The notes beneath the pieces were generated by a model. That model was not told where the DNA came from and made no database searches. It saw only the letters and a program-made list of their open reading frames with translations. From the NCBI GenBank assembly GCA_028023455.1, contig JAQFVV010006200.1, positions 9,290,521 to 9,354,520 on the forward strand: a stretch of DNA of 64,000 nucleotides, given 5' to 3'. The DNA comes from Epiperipatus broadwayi. Taxonomy: Eukaryota > Onychophora > Udeonychophora > Euonychophora > Peripatidae. Both the position numbers and the translations under genes were made by a program. Positions 12,370 to 23,690 of the stretch are shown here, in pieces (the stretch's first letter is position 1; each line of letters begins with the position of its first letter).

Positions 12370-13100
12370 TTCTTACCTGAGATAATCCGTAGCTTCAGAA
12401 TCTCCAAAACTATTCGCATAAGAATTCTTCATTTTTATCGTGTACCCTTATCAATTTTTTCAAACATCCACTCAATATTTTATACTTAAAGATCATTTTG
12501 CATGTTTGAGCTGTTATCACACTAGCCAACACTTTACCTATGTTACATAAAAAATCCAATCTATTAATTTTTTTTTTACATCGTTCACAATTTCCATCAT
12601 AAACTACTATATGCCTTACTCTATTACATATAAAAGAGAGAGGACCTCTATCTTTTAATATTATAGAAATTGATGTTTATTCTTTAACAATTTATCTGGT
12701 ATTTGCTCTTTTGTTATTCCTTTTTTTAATTTGTATTACTTTCCACATTTTAAATAAATTATTAGGCATCATTTCCCTTTCCATTTTAATAACTTCAGAT
12801 ATTTATCCATTTCTGTATGAAAATATTTTTCATTAAAACTTGGTGGGGTGTGCAATATTCTCCCATAAATCAGAAGATTTGGCTTTTTAAACACATAATA
12901 AAATTTACTTCCCTGTAACTCTTTTATCAGTTTGATAACTCTTTTTGTACTCAGTTCAAATGAAACCTCTTTCTGGGAAAAAAGCTATATGTTTTATGAT
13001 GTTAATTAGATTATAACTACTGAGCATTTTAAAATATTCATTAATGTTAGGTTTATCTACAATATGTTTCCCAATGCTCTCATTAGATAGATATTATTAT
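12370..13100 (-). pseudogene. Unrecognised decayed coding region
   Basis: On the minus strand successive frames give long stretches of ordinary-looking protein text rather than low-complexity translation. In reading order there is GKHIVDKPNINEYFKML (about 13075), KRVIKLIKELQGSKFYYVF (about 12935), YGRILHTPPSFNEKYFHTEM (about 12860), then an open run of roughly 80 codons (about 12660-12417) including RHIVVYDGNCERCKKKINRL and a CxxC pair. The pieces are separated by frameshifts. I do not recognise the family. The density of sense text and the many frameshifts suggest an old retroelement or host pseudogene, but no RT signature was seen. Confidence 0.4.
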
Positions 13101-13475
13101 AATGCTAAAAATTGATACTTGGCAAAACATATTTGAATTTTTTTTTCCAGTAATCATACAACTTTATAATGTTTTGAATGTTTCAAACATACTGAAGTTA
13201 TGATGAATCCAAGATGGAAATATTTTGAAGTTTCATATCATTGGCTTGCATTGTATAATGTAAAGAATATTGAAGTAATAACTGTGACTTTCAATAACTG
13301 GTTTGTGTAACACAGATTATATACATTGCCATATCTTTAATAATCTGAGGAAAGTAGTTATATTAATAATGTTTGATGTAAAAGAGTTGAGTGGAAATGT
13401 AGATTTTTTGATGAAAATGTGTGCAGACGTATATATATATACTATTAAAATTAAAATTTTATTTTTAGAGCCATA

Positions 13476-13535
13476 ATGCAAACTTCTGTAACTGATGGCA
13501 CATTACATTCTCCATCTCTTCTGCAGAAAGATAAG
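13476..13535 (+). CDS. Candidate first coding exon of the BTB zinc-finger gene
   Basis: A short exon is bounded by an acceptor (ATTTTATTTTTAG ending at 13468) and a donor (AAG then GTAAAT at 13536). Its ATG at 13476 opens 20 codons, beginning MQTSVTDG and ending LLQKDK, and the last codon is complete at the donor (phase 0). The large BTB exon downstream begins at 42281 in phase 0 with NEFFKDFLKSL. The join supplies the short leader and methionine that BTB zinc-finger proteins normally have before the BTB helix. The base composition is visibly less AT-rich than its surroundings. The link across 28.7 kb is an inference from phase and signals, not proven; an alternative first exon may exist. Confidence 0.6.
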
Positions 13536-15242
13536 GTAAATACTAATAACAGAATTTATTTTGGTTAATCAAATTGCACACAAACATAAATTAATTGATA
13601 ACTAGTTATTCATATTAAAGTATAGAATGAAATCAAAAACTACCTCATCACTATATATTTCTTAACTGCCTTTTGTCAGGTTATGACTAGCCAGTCATAG
13701 AAACATAATATATATAGTGACATGGTAGTTGTTGCTTTTATTCTATGCATTGTTATGGATGAGTAGTTATTTAAGTCATTGATATGCCTATGTGTGATTT
13801 GTTTAATCAGTTTCGTTACATATGTTAAAGTGTGTATTTACAAATACCTTAGATATGCTGTATGTATCTAATTATGTACTTTGTAGTTGAATATATTATC
13901 TTATGCATAAGTCACTATTAATATCATTTGTATAAAGAGTAGATGTACTTTGAGAATTTGTTAATTTTATTATAAATTCTTTTAGCATATATTATGAAGC
14001 AAAATAATTTGTCAATTAAAGTAGAAAAGATTATTATTATTTGCATATTATCTCTAGTTATGGTTCTCTATTAAGTTTTATTCTTAATTAGAAAGGAAGA
14101 TGTACTTGTCAGATGTATCAGGAAATATTTAACTTTAAAATAAACAATTTCTGGATTCAATGTCTTGTTTAAAATTCTTGATATCTTATTAAAATAACAT
14201 TAAAGGTGAGGAGGGAGATGAGTAATTGCAAACTATTATTTGATATTGCTTTCTTAAACATCTAGCATGTATTTTAACTAAATAATATTAAATTTTTTTT
14301 ATATAATGTAATTAAAACAAGATTTTAAAAATTCAACAGTAAAGTGAGGAAATCTACTAATGTAAAGAATAAAAATTTCTTTTATTATAATTTTAATAAA
14401 ATGTAAAATTTTGATAAGTATATCAAAATGCCATCTTTTCTAGCTTACATCTACATAAGCAACAGTAGTCCATTCTACTCAATTATTACACCATGTAAGA
14501 ATGAGTACTCAGCGAGTGTAAGATGGCCATACCAATCATGTTTGCAGACTAGTTCCTGGCTATTGGTCTGTGGCATTGAGAAGCATTAGATTGCACATTT
14601 CTGTATAGCAACCACCTATACATTACAATGCTTTAAGGTTTTGAATCTGAGCCGCTTGCTTTTTGTAGCTTTATAGATATGACATTAAAGCAGCAGCTAT
14701 AAATTTTATTCACATAACACATTTTGATCTTTAGGCAAAGGATAATTATTAAACAAAGCATATGATCAAATGCCTTGGATTGAAAACCTTAGAATGCAAA
14801 ATTTTTAAATCATCAGCTTGAACAACATGGTTGCTGAATGATTAAGTGCAATTCAGTATTTTTCATGTAAAGCCCAATAGCTAGAATCTTCTGGTAATAT
14901 TGTGTAGCACATTATTTATATTTACATAAATGGCTATAAAATAAAATGATAATAAAGTGGAATAATGCAGAAGTTAATAAATAATAATAAATCTAAAAAT
15001 GGAATTCGCTGCTAAAGATTTGATATATAAAAAGAAAGTATATGTATATATTTAACTTATCACTGCTATTAACAAACTTTTTTAACAATCTCAAATAAGA
15101 AAAACTCCTTTTTTTTCTTTAAAATATATGTCTTATAAACTATAATGCTCTTTTTATTGAATCCACTCAAATTATATACTCTCCTTCTTTTCTTTTTAAA
15201 AACTATTTCTTCTCATCAAACATATATATATTCACATCTTAA

Positions 15243-15287
15243 CACCCAATGTTTCGACCACTTTTTTCTCTGCCGTCATTTTCAAGG
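15243..15287 (-). other. Short motif of the type found near ends of Penelope-like or tyrosine-recombinase elements
   Basis: On the minus strand CCTTGAAAATGACGG is followed at short distance by GTCGAAACATTGGGTG. I recall related 'GAAGATG ... CGAAACGTTGG' blocks near the termini of several retroelements. It lies 280 bases left of RTE copy 2 and close to one arm of a perfect 27-bp inverted repeat. No coding part is attached, so the identity is a guess. Confidence 0.3.
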
Positions 15288-15334
15288 ATCTATAAAAGTA
15301 TATATTTATATCATTATTACAAATAAAATTAATA

Positions 15335-15361
15335 TATAAAAATGTATATACCCTTTTCATA
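15335..15361 (+). repeat. Left arm of a perfect 27-bp inverted repeat around RTE copy 2
   Basis: The 27 bases containing AAAAATGTATATACCCTTTT are repeated exactly in inverted orientation at 18923-18949. The two arms bracket RTE copy 2 (15525-18881) at distances of 163 and 41 bases. Confidence 0.9.
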
Positions 15362-16296
15362 TTTTCCTTTCATCTATCAATACATCTTTTTTGCATATAT
15401 AGTACATTATATAATCTACATTTACTTACTTCTTTTTTACTCTCCAAACTTTTCCTTTTTTTTTACATACTCATATCTATACATATATATAAAATGGCTG
15501 CAGAAAGGAGACTTTTATTCCTCTTGGAAGCCTTAAAGGAACCGAGTAGGGCATATTCCTAATGTTCACTCCATACGTTCTTGTCATTGCAGCTGTTATT
15601 ATTATGTCATTATTCATATAGTATATGAACATGGATAGGTTGCTCACCAACATGCATTAGCCCGTGTGATGAGTTTATTGGCTTTTTACCTCTGAGTTTA
15701 AGATCAAGAAACATCATGGTCTTTCTTCTCACTTGCCTGATAAGTTAGAATGAATGTATGTGTAAATGATAAATATTTTTCCAATCGATATATACAATCA
15801 TGTCAGACAAAAATAAATCATGGCCCTTATTTCCAGGAGGCTGTAAAGTCACCAACCAAGGCAGCGGTTGGTGGCCGAAGGCGGAGGGTGCTAAGAATCC
15901 CCTGATTATGCACCCAGGCTGCCATTTGATGATGATTTTTTATTTAGGTACTTACAACTGCAGATCACTTTCAAGTGAAGGAAGATTGCAAGAATTAGAA
16001 GAACTGTCTTATATTAAATGGGACATATTGGACTTTGTGAAGTTAGAAGAAAAGGTGAAGAGACAATTGATTTAAAAAGTGGACATGTACTCTACTATAA
16101 ATACACAAATATTGGAAATACAAGTGGAGTAGGATTCATTATAAATAAAAAGTGGAAGAACAATATTGTGGAGATTGATGGTATATCAAACAATGCCAAG
16201 ATTAGTTGTACTACTTAATAGCAGATACCAAATGCAGATAATTCAGGTTTATGCCCAACAAATTCTCATAATAATGAAGTAGTAGAAGATTTTTAT

Positions 16297-16884
16297 ATGG
16301 ATGTACAAATAGCTTTTTATCAGAGTAAACAACATTTTAAAATTGTTATGGGAGACGTTAATGCTAGAATTGGTAAACAAATGAAAGATGAATGTGCTGT
16401 AGGTAATTTTGGTTATGGTAATAGAAATGAAAGAGGACATGGACTTGTGACGTTTGCAGAAAAAGAAAAACGTTATGTTATGAATTCTTTTTTTGAGAAA
16501 AATATTAAAAGGAAATGGACATGGAAGCATCCAAATGAAGGTACAGCAGAATTGGATTATATTTTGATTAACACAAAATACATATTTCAAGATTGTAGTG
16601 TTCTTAATAAATTTAACACAGGAAATGATCATCGATTAGTAAGATGTAAGATATGTGTTAATGCAAAACTAGAGAGTCAAAAATTATTAAGAAAAACAAT
16701 ATTGACAGTTGATATTCCTAATCTTCACAAATATTCTAATGAATTTAAATTAGAACTTACAAATCGGTTTCAAGTATTAGTAGATTTTGAACATGATTCA
16801 GATTTGAATGAAATTAATATGAAAATAACTGATACACTTTTAAAAACTGCAACAAAGATAGCTGGTAGAAAAAGCAGCAATTGA
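16297..16884 (+). pseudogene. RTE endonuclease C-terminal part, longest open fragment of copy 2
   Basis: This 195-codon fragment carries the last part of the exonuclease-endonuclease-phosphatase fold: GDVNARIG (family GDFNA), the DYILIN strand and the DHRLVR block holding the catalytic histidine. It then runs into the linker before RT. Upstream parts of the endonuclease are in other frames (15800-16075 and 16018-16218). A stop at 16884 ends it. Parent element is RTE copy 2. Confidence 0.8.
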
Positions 16885-17140
16885 CCAATAAAATTTTTAC
16901 CGAGACTAGAGAATTTACGGAGAAAAGAAGGAATATGAAGATATACAAATGTGATGCATTAAAAAAGATTGAATATCTCGAATTTTATAAAATGGTGCGG
17001 AAAAGAGTTGAAAATGATATAAGAAAGTATAAGGAAAGCTATAGAAGAGAATAAAAGTGTCAAGCGTGTAAAACAACATTTTGGTATTAGTAGGAAATTT
17101 ATATTTGCAATAAGAAAAAAAGGTGGAATTATTACTAAAA

Positions 17141-17394
17141 AGAGAGATGACGTCATGAAATGGGTAGAAGACTTCTATCAAGAATTATATAGTAATAAAG
17201 AACAAGTACCTCCTATATCTATTGTATCTTCCAAATTGCCCAGAATTTTAAATGAAGAAGTGAGACAAGAGAGATGACGTCATGAAATGGGTAGAAGACT
17301 TCTATCAAGAATTATATAGTAATAAAGAACAAGTACCTCCTATATCTATTGTATCTTCCAAATTGCCCAGAATTTTAAATGAAGAAGTGAGACA
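17141..17394 (+). repeat. Perfect 127-bp tandem duplication inside RTE copy 2
   Basis: Bases 17141-17267 and 17268-17394 are identical by eye (starting AGAGAGATGACGTCATG, ending AAGTGAGACA). The copy at 48818 has only one such unit. Because 127 is not a multiple of three, the duplication also shifts the frame. Identity of the two units despite decay of the rest of the element points to a recent event or an assembly duplication. Confidence 0.95.
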
Positions 17395-17676
17395 TGCAAT
17401 TAGATTTATGAAGAAAGGAAAGGCTCCAGGTAATGATGGAATTTTAATTGATGTATTAAAAGAAACAGGTGAAGAAATAATAGAAAAAAATTAGCAAAGT
17501 TATATACCAAATGTCTAACTGATAAAGATGTACCAGATAACTGGAAGAATGCAGTATTAATATTAATATTTAAAAAAGGTGATAAAGAAGATATTAGAAA
17601 TTATAGACCTATCAGCCTTTTATCAGTTTTATACAAAATTTTTACCAAGATAATTACAACTCGTCTACAGAGAACA

Positions 17677-18324
17677 TTGGATTTCCACCAACCAAGAGAA
17701 CCAGCTGGATTTAAAAGTGGTTTTAGTACAGTAGATCATATCCAGGTATTAAGAGAAGTTATAGAAAGGACAAATGAATATGAGTTGCCATTATGCTTTG
17801 GATTTGTAGATTATGAAAAGGTATTTGATTCTATAAACATTTCTTCAGTGATTAAAGCATTGGATCATCAAGGTATAGATCCAGGATATTGTCATATTTT
17901 AAAGAATATTTATAAAAATGCAACAGCAACAATTAGATTACATAATGATACTAGGAAAGTCAACATTGAGAAGGGTGTAAGACAGGGTGACTCCATATCT
18001 CCAAAACTTTTTACAGCAGTGCTGCAAGAAGTATTTTGTGGATTAAAATGGGAAGCTAAAGGAATGAAAGTAAATGGAGATTATTTTAAGTCATTTAGAT
18101 TTTGCAGACTTTGTAGTGTTTTTGCAAATAATGCTTTAGAGCTGCAGGAAATGTTGCAGGAGTTATCAGATGGAAGTAGGAAAGTAGGATTAAAGATAAA
18201 TGTTAAAAAAACTAAAGTATTGTTTAATGGATTTTCTCAAAATATGAAAATAAAGATTGATTATGATGAGAAGTTAACAGTTACAAATACCTTGGTCAGA
18301 TTATTAATAAAGATGGAAACATAA
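17677..18324 (+). pseudogene. RTE reverse transcriptase fragment of copy 2
   Basis: This 215-codon fragment spans the fingers and palm: GFKSGFSTVDHIQVLREV, motif A with aspartate in FGFVDYEKVFDSI, the helix region ALDHQGIDPGY, and motif B RQGDSISPKL. The catalytic FADD of motif C is destroyed (reads FCRLCS), so the RT could not function. It ends in TNTLVRLLIKMET where the intact family text is NTYKYLGQIINTDGN, which shows another frameshift. Confidence 0.8.
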
Positions 18325-18922
18325 TGGATGAAATTAATCATAGAATTAAATTTGGTTGGAGTGCTTTTGATAGAAATAACTTTATACTAAAAGGAAATAT
18401 GCCTATGTGTTTGAAAAGGAAGGTTTTTAATAAATGTGTTTTACCAGTTTTTATTTATGGATCTGAGACTTGGACACTTAATAGAAGAGCAATACAGAGA
18501 CTTCAGATCACTTAAAGAAGTATGGAGGGATATATGTTGGGAATAACAAAAAGAGATCGAAAATGCAATATATGGATAAGAGAATAAACAGGTGTTACTG
18601 ACCTCATTGAAAAAGTTAAAAGACTGAAGTGGATTTGTACTGGACATATTACTAGAAGAGATAATAATAGATGGACAATTGAAATCTTAAACAGGATTCC
18701 AAGAGATTGTAAAAGACCCAGAAAGAGACCACATGTGAGATGGATGGATGAAATAAGAAAGTGTACAGGGGTAATGTGGAGAAGAGAAACTAAAGATCAT
18801 TGAAGATGGATTGAACTTGGAGAGACCTTCATCCTGCAGTGGATTGATAATGGTTGATGATGATGGTGATGATGATATGTAAAAAAGATGCATTGATAGA
18901 TCCAAGGGAAATGTTATTTTTT

Positions 18923-18949
18923 TATGAAAAGGGTATATACATTTTTATA
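18923..18949 (-). repeat. Right arm of the 27-bp inverted repeat
   Basis: Exact reverse complement of 15335-15361. It lies 41 bases past the TGATGA tail of RTE copy 2. Confidence 0.9.
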
Positions 18950-19026
18950 ATAATCAAAAAATAATAATAATTCTTTACAACAGCTATATAAACAAATAAT
19001 AATTTTATACATAAAAAGCTTTTTCA

Positions 19027-19069
19027 GCACCAGCTTTGGTGCCCTTTTCAAGTAGCTTGCTACTTGAAA
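19027..19069 (+). other. Two adjacent hairpins
   Basis: GCACCAGCTTTGGTGC (19027-19042) makes a 6-bp stem with a 4-base loop. TTTCAAGTAGC and GCTACTTGAAA (19046-19069) make an 11-bp stem with a 2-base loop. They lie just outside the right arm of the 27-bp inverted repeat and may be part of the same disrupted element. Confidence 0.75.
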
Positions 19070-19690
19070 GCAAATCCTATGCTTATTTAGATATCCTTAG
19101 ATAACTGAAAAAATGATCAAGTTTTATCTGATTTGAACTCCAGATTGTAGATGTGGCATGTTTAAAACATAAATATAGCTCTTTTTTTAAATAATTTTGA
19201 TAAGATCTAAAGTTTTAAATAATAAGCAGTCAATCATTATCATAGAAAATATTGACTAGTTATTGTTTAAGAAACATTTAAGTACATTTTATGTGAAAAT
19301 ACATATGTGTTATCCTCTATCTGAAAGCAATTGTAGTAACTAGCAATAAGGAACTATGAGCAAGCAATAATACTTCATCATTGGCATTAGTTTGCCATTC
19401 CCTTCACACAGTTTATTTTAGCATCTCATTATTTCGAGCTGTGGTATAAAGTTTAAAGATCTCTCTGCACGATTATTAGACAACATGAAAGTAAACTTCA
19501 TTTTTCAGTAATTGTCATCATCAATCGTTTGCCAATAGATCAGTTCACACTATATTCTTTGAGCTTATCTAGGATTTATTCTTTAAATATTCACAACTGC
19601 CTCTTTTTTAAAATCATATTTTCATTTCTTTGTCATTTTTTACAATCTCTGCTAGTTTTTTCTCTCACAATTTTAAGTCAATAAACATCA

Positions 19691-20045
19691 TATGATGGTT
19701 ATTAAAGAACCAAAGTCACCAAAATTTATAGTTACTGAACTGAGTTCAGACCTATATGACTGTATAAGGTAATGAGCTTGGATTGAAAATATTATAGTGT
19801 TTTCAATTTGTAGTTAAGTAAAGATAAAGGATGGCTGTGGGAGGGTTGCATTAGATCCTAAGATCTAGGTGCAGTGCTCTTAGATCCTAGGCTCCTCACT
19901 GACGGAGGCCACAAGCCAGAAACTAGTCTGGGGATATTGGATGAATAGGTACTAGATGGGGATTTTATGCACAAGCCTTCTGGGATCCATTGATTACTCT
20001 GGCTTGCAATGAGTGGCAATACGTATAGAGAGTTTTGCCTGTTTT
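19691..20045 (+). mobile_element. Foldback family F1, one-armed copy
   Basis: The segment matches the right half of the F1 copy at 55739-56120: GGTTATTAAAGAA, CTGAACTGAGTTCAGA, GAGGGTTGCATTAGATCC, GGATATTGGATGA, GGGGATTTTATGCACAAGCC, ending in AGAGAGTTTTG. The inverted left arm seen at 35241 is absent, so this is a truncated copy. No coding capacity; a 71-codon minus frame inside it is incidental. Confidence 0.85.
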
Positions 20046-20079
20046 CTCTCATAATTTCTCTATTTCTTAACATATGTCC

Positions 20080-20870
20080 ACTTATTTTTTTTTTCTGTTT
20101 TTAAAATTTTCTTTATAAATATATATTTTTTCACTTTTCCAAACATTTCTATATTTCTAATCTCTTTTTTTTCTTTTTCACCTCACTATTCTTACTATCC
20201 CTCCAAATCTACAACTTGTAGAATTTCCAATAATTTTTCATTCCTTTTCTAATTGTCTAAGTTTTTTATTATATAAAGCTTTTCTGCTGTAGTAGAGGAC
20301 TTAAGATTTAAAGCTTCCTATTCCCATCTGAATAGAGTAAATATAAATAAATTTCAGTTTTATGAATTAATTTGATAAATTTCTGAATTATTCTAAATGA
20401 AGTATTTTATAATTCTATTTTTCAATTCTAGCTTCAATAGTTTGGAGGAAAATATTTTAGGCTGATTAGACACATTTCATCTTTGTTGTTTCAATTTCTT
20501 TATCATTACTTCTATCATTAGAGATCTAAATATAACATTTAAAAACACTATTTTGTAACCTCTTATAGTTTTCTAATTAATTTATTTTCTCTAGTTTCTA
20601 CTACCTCTGTTCACTTTCACTGTTGTGGTTTTGATTCATTTATTTTCATCCCAAATTAAAATTTCATCATTTGGATGAAATGAGTTTTCAATTCCATCTT
20701 TATTAAAGCATATTCATTCAGGGTATAATAAAATACAGAAGAAATAATTTGAAATTTTTGTTCAATTGCTTATTGCAACTCTTGAAACATTTAACTTAGA
20801 ATCTGTAGCTTATTAAAACTTGGTTACCAATTAAACTTGTTAACAGGCTTTATTTGTTTTTGTTGTTGTT
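20080..20870 (-). mobile_element. LINE family D, 3' portion, decayed
   Basis: The minus strand reads GMKINESKTTTVKVNRG (about 20680-20630), which matches the conserved LINE region after RT motif C (typically GLKINxxKTK). Further on, NLKSSTTAEKLY-like text (about 20310-20280) corresponds to the AFNxKKxLLTSK region. Stops are frequent. The matching upstream half of the same element appears to be at 23691-24800, with the B-family LINEs between them. Confidence 0.6.
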
Positions 20871-21129
20871 GATAAAAGACTTTCTATAGCGATGTTGAAG
20901 ATTAGATATAGTATAGCTTATCTTTAAATGAAGTCAAGGACTTTCTGTATTAATCAAGATTAATAATCTGCCTGTGATTATAGTAAGACTTTCTATTTCT
21001 CTTTATATTTTTTATAGTCTATTATTTATCATTTTACTAACACTAACATTCTCTTCTACTTTAAATTTATTAAAAAATGTGTTTATTTTATTATATATCT
21101 TAGTCTTAAAATAAATCTGTTGTTTTTTG

Positions 21130-22070
21130 TTCTTCCTCCTTTACTTTTATCATCTTTACATGCTTCTCATTTTCCATATAATTTATTCTGTTCCTCTTTC
21201 AACACTGCATTCAAATAATGAGCGTTCTATACCTTCCGTAATCCATATTTACAATCCAAATTCTTGTCCATATTTTATGTTTTTTCCTTCATATCCAAAA
21301 TTCTTGCTTTGCTTTAATGAACATTCAGCTCCTATGTGGTGGTATCATATCTTTTAATATTTGTGTATTTTTATATAATTTTAGATTAATTTTTTTATTC
21401 AGATTCATTTTTTATAATGACTTTTACTTGGACCAATTATTCCCTTTTTATGAAACTGAAATTTATTCTTTACACATATCTTATTTTTTATATGAATATA
21501 TAGAAATAAATTTTCTGGCTACTGATTAGATATACAGTATTATAAAACTTTTTTAGGCCATTGTCTTTGCCTCAGCCTAACCAAATACTATTTTTACTAA
21601 TCTATTTTTATTCCTGCATTTAAATTTATTTAAAATTTTGTTAAAGATATCAATCCCATTTTTCCTTGAATAACCTTATTTATTGTTTGTAATTCACCAT
21701 TCAATATAATTAGGCAGAATTTTGAAATTGTTAAAAAAAATTTAAGTTTCTATTCAATATAAAATACCTTATTTCTAAGTGTTATGTGCTATTATCCCAT
21801 TCCAAATTATTCTAAATGTTTCGTGAATCATTCTCATTATTTTTTGCTTTATATACCATCTCTAAATTCCAGATCTACATATATATATATATTTACCCAT
21901 TTAACAAAATATTTAAATACTATTTTCAACCTTCCAATCATTCTTTCACATTCAATAATATCTCATTTTTTTCTTAATTTAGTTTTTGTTTTCTTATCTC
22001 TAATAATAGCTTTATATTCTTTACCCTGTTTTAAAAAAATGCCATAATATCATAAAAAATGGAGCCACAA
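21130..22070 (-). mobile_element. LINE family B, heavily decayed minus-strand copy
   Basis: The minus-strand translation resembles the plus-strand B copy at 22090-23690: VIQGKMGLISL for AIQGEMGWSSF and NRLVKIVFG for KRIAKIVFN (about 21620-21560). A zinc-knuckle region reads EGIERSLFECSVERGTE (about 21240-21190) for EGLENIRHLLIEC. It stands head to head with the plus-strand copy, the two 5' ends nearly touching at about 22075. Confidence 0.5.
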
Positions 22071-22099
22071 TATTATGTATTCTCTAAAATAATTACTAT

Positions 22100-22465
22100 A
22101 TGTACCAATTAGGGAATAGAGAATCAGTTAAAGTTAAAAATGGGGTGGAACTAAGGAAAGGATGCCCTATGTCACCTATTTGGTTTTTGTTGTATTTGAG
22201 AGAAATGGAAAAAGCAATAGAAAGACTAGGTAGAGGGGTAGAGATACAATTAATAGGTTGCAAGGGAGTATATACATTATCGGGTCTTTTATTTATGGAT
22301 GATGTCTTTTTATGCACAGAAAGAAGGGAAAATATGGAAATTATGCTGAGAGCATGCACAAGGGTGGGTAAAGAGATGGGGATTATATTTAATGAAGAAA
22401 AATCAAAAGTAATGATGATTAATACTGGGGAAAGAGAAGACAAAGAATTTTTATTGGGGATATAA
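22100..22465 (+). pseudogene. Family B reverse transcriptase palm fragment
   Basis: This open fragment of 121 codons holds RT motif B (GCPMSP) and the catalytic box FMDD with both aspartates retained but a methionine in place of the usual alanine. The sequence around it (GLLFMDDVFLC, then EEKSKVM) is otherwise typical of non-LTR RTs. Motif A lies upstream of the truncation and is missing. Confidence 0.75.
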
Positions 22466-22623
22466 AGTTAAGTATGGTGAATAGGTATAACCATTTGGGA
22501 ATCATTTTAAATAATCAGAGAAATTGTTTGGATGAATGGGAGAAAAAATTGATAAATGAAGCAAAGAAAAAAAGGGACTATGATGTAGCTAGCATTGTTT
22601 GGAAGTCAGTGACAGTAGCAGGG

Positions 22624-22797
22624 TTAACATATGACAACTGCATTATGTGTAAGTAAAGGGGCATTAGATTACTTAGAAAAAGTACAAAGAGAAGTAGGAA
22701 GACATGCACGTTAACATATTATAACGATGCATTATGTGTAAGTAAAGGGGTGTTGGATTACTTAGAAAAAGTACAAAGAGAAGTAGGAAGACATGCA
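22624..22797 (+). repeat. 87-bp imperfect tandem duplication in family B LINE
   Basis: The phrase TTAACATAT ... GCATTATGTGTAAGTAAAGGGG ... AAGTAGGAAGACATGCA occurs at 22624-22710 and 22711-22797 with a handful of differences. The period is 87 bases, a multiple of three. Confidence 0.9.
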
Positions 22798-23690
22798 TTA
22801 GATGCAGATGTGTGGATGGCAAAGGAGGCAATTCAAGGAGAAATGGGATGGTCAAGTTTCTATATGAGAGGTGCAAAAAGCAAAATGAAAATGTTTGGTA
22901 GATTGCAGTTTATGGATAATAAAAGAATAGCCAAAATAGTATTTAATTGGGTTATGAGTAAAGGGCAGGCCACAAGATGGGTGAGAAAGATAGTATGATA
23001 TGCAGAAGATTTGTATAAAGAATTTATGGTCGTATACTTATACAAAAGATGGGATGATTGTGTTAGGAGAATTGTTGAGTGTAATAGTTGCAAAGAATGG
23101 GATAGAAGAATAGATGCATTAATAAAGAATAGAGAGTTGGAGAGATGGAGAACTAGTATGAAGAGTAAAAAGAATTTAAATATATATAGAAATAAATAGA
23201 ATATTGGGTCTGAATTAATTTATGATAATATCAAGGAAAGTAGTTTACTGTTTAAGGCTCGAACAGGATTGTTAGCAACAATGGAATATACACATAAATG
23301 AAAAAATATGGGTGATTTAGTCTGCAAGTTGTGTAAGGAAGGCTTAGAAAATATTAGGCATTTGTTAATTGAATGTAAATGCTTGCAAGTAGAAAGGGCA
23401 CAAATAATGAACTTGTGGGAGAATAAATGTAAACAAAGCGATTATATAGAAGGTGGGTTCTTGGTTTTTATTCTGAGTTTGGAAAAGGATAAGGGGGATT
23501 TTAATATGGAGTTGTCAAAGATTATGTTGTGGAAATGGGATGGAGCAGGATAGAGGAGAATATGGGAAAAACTGGGTGGGGAATGGAAAGGGAAGGTAAA
23601 ATGGCTAACAGGTTTCTCTGGGCATGGTAGTTGAGAGATTCCTGACTCCAAAAAATGAGAAGTCACATTGCATCTCATCTCATCATTTAC

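Larger units (their letters stand above)
15525..18881 (+). mobile_element. RTE-type LINE, copy 2, nearly full length, decayed
   Basis: The length of about 3.36 kb and the shared 5' start (TGGAAGCCTTAAAGGAACCG) with the copy at 48818 indicate a nearly complete element. RTE elements encode one protein with an apurinic-type endonuclease and a reverse transcriptase. The ATG is at 15800 (MSDKNKSWPLFPGGCKV). Endonuclease landmarks are YNCRSL (15950), GDVNARIG (16350), DYILIN (16555) and DHRLVR (16628). RT landmarks are KKGKAPGNDG (17420), PAGFKSGFSTVDHIQ (17700), motif A FVDYEKVFDSI (17800) and motif B KGVRQGDSISPKLF (17970). Motif C has decayed (CRLCSVFANNA where copy 3 has FADD). The C-terminal RPRKRPHVRWMDEI and a TGATGATGGTGATGATGAT tail close it. 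Frameshifts and stops occur throughout, and an internal 127-bp duplication is present. No clear target duplication was found. Confidence 0.9.
22090..23690 (+). mobile_element. LINE family B, 5'-truncated copy
   Basis: The element begins within RT. Motif B is RKGCPMSPIWFLLYL (about 22155), motif C is FMDD where YADD is usual (about 22292), followed by EEKSKVMMINTGE (about 22400). The thumb region has YLEKVQREVGRHALDADVW (about 22760) and IQGEMGWSSF (about 22830). The C-terminus has a CCHC knuckle CKLCKEGLENIRHLLIEC (about 23325-23380). The tail is CATTGCATCTCATCTCATCA. Frames change at 22465, 22656, 22998, 23199 and 23553. It is a non-LTR retrotransposon with a C-terminal zinc knuckle; I cannot assign the clade. 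Confidence 0.8.
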
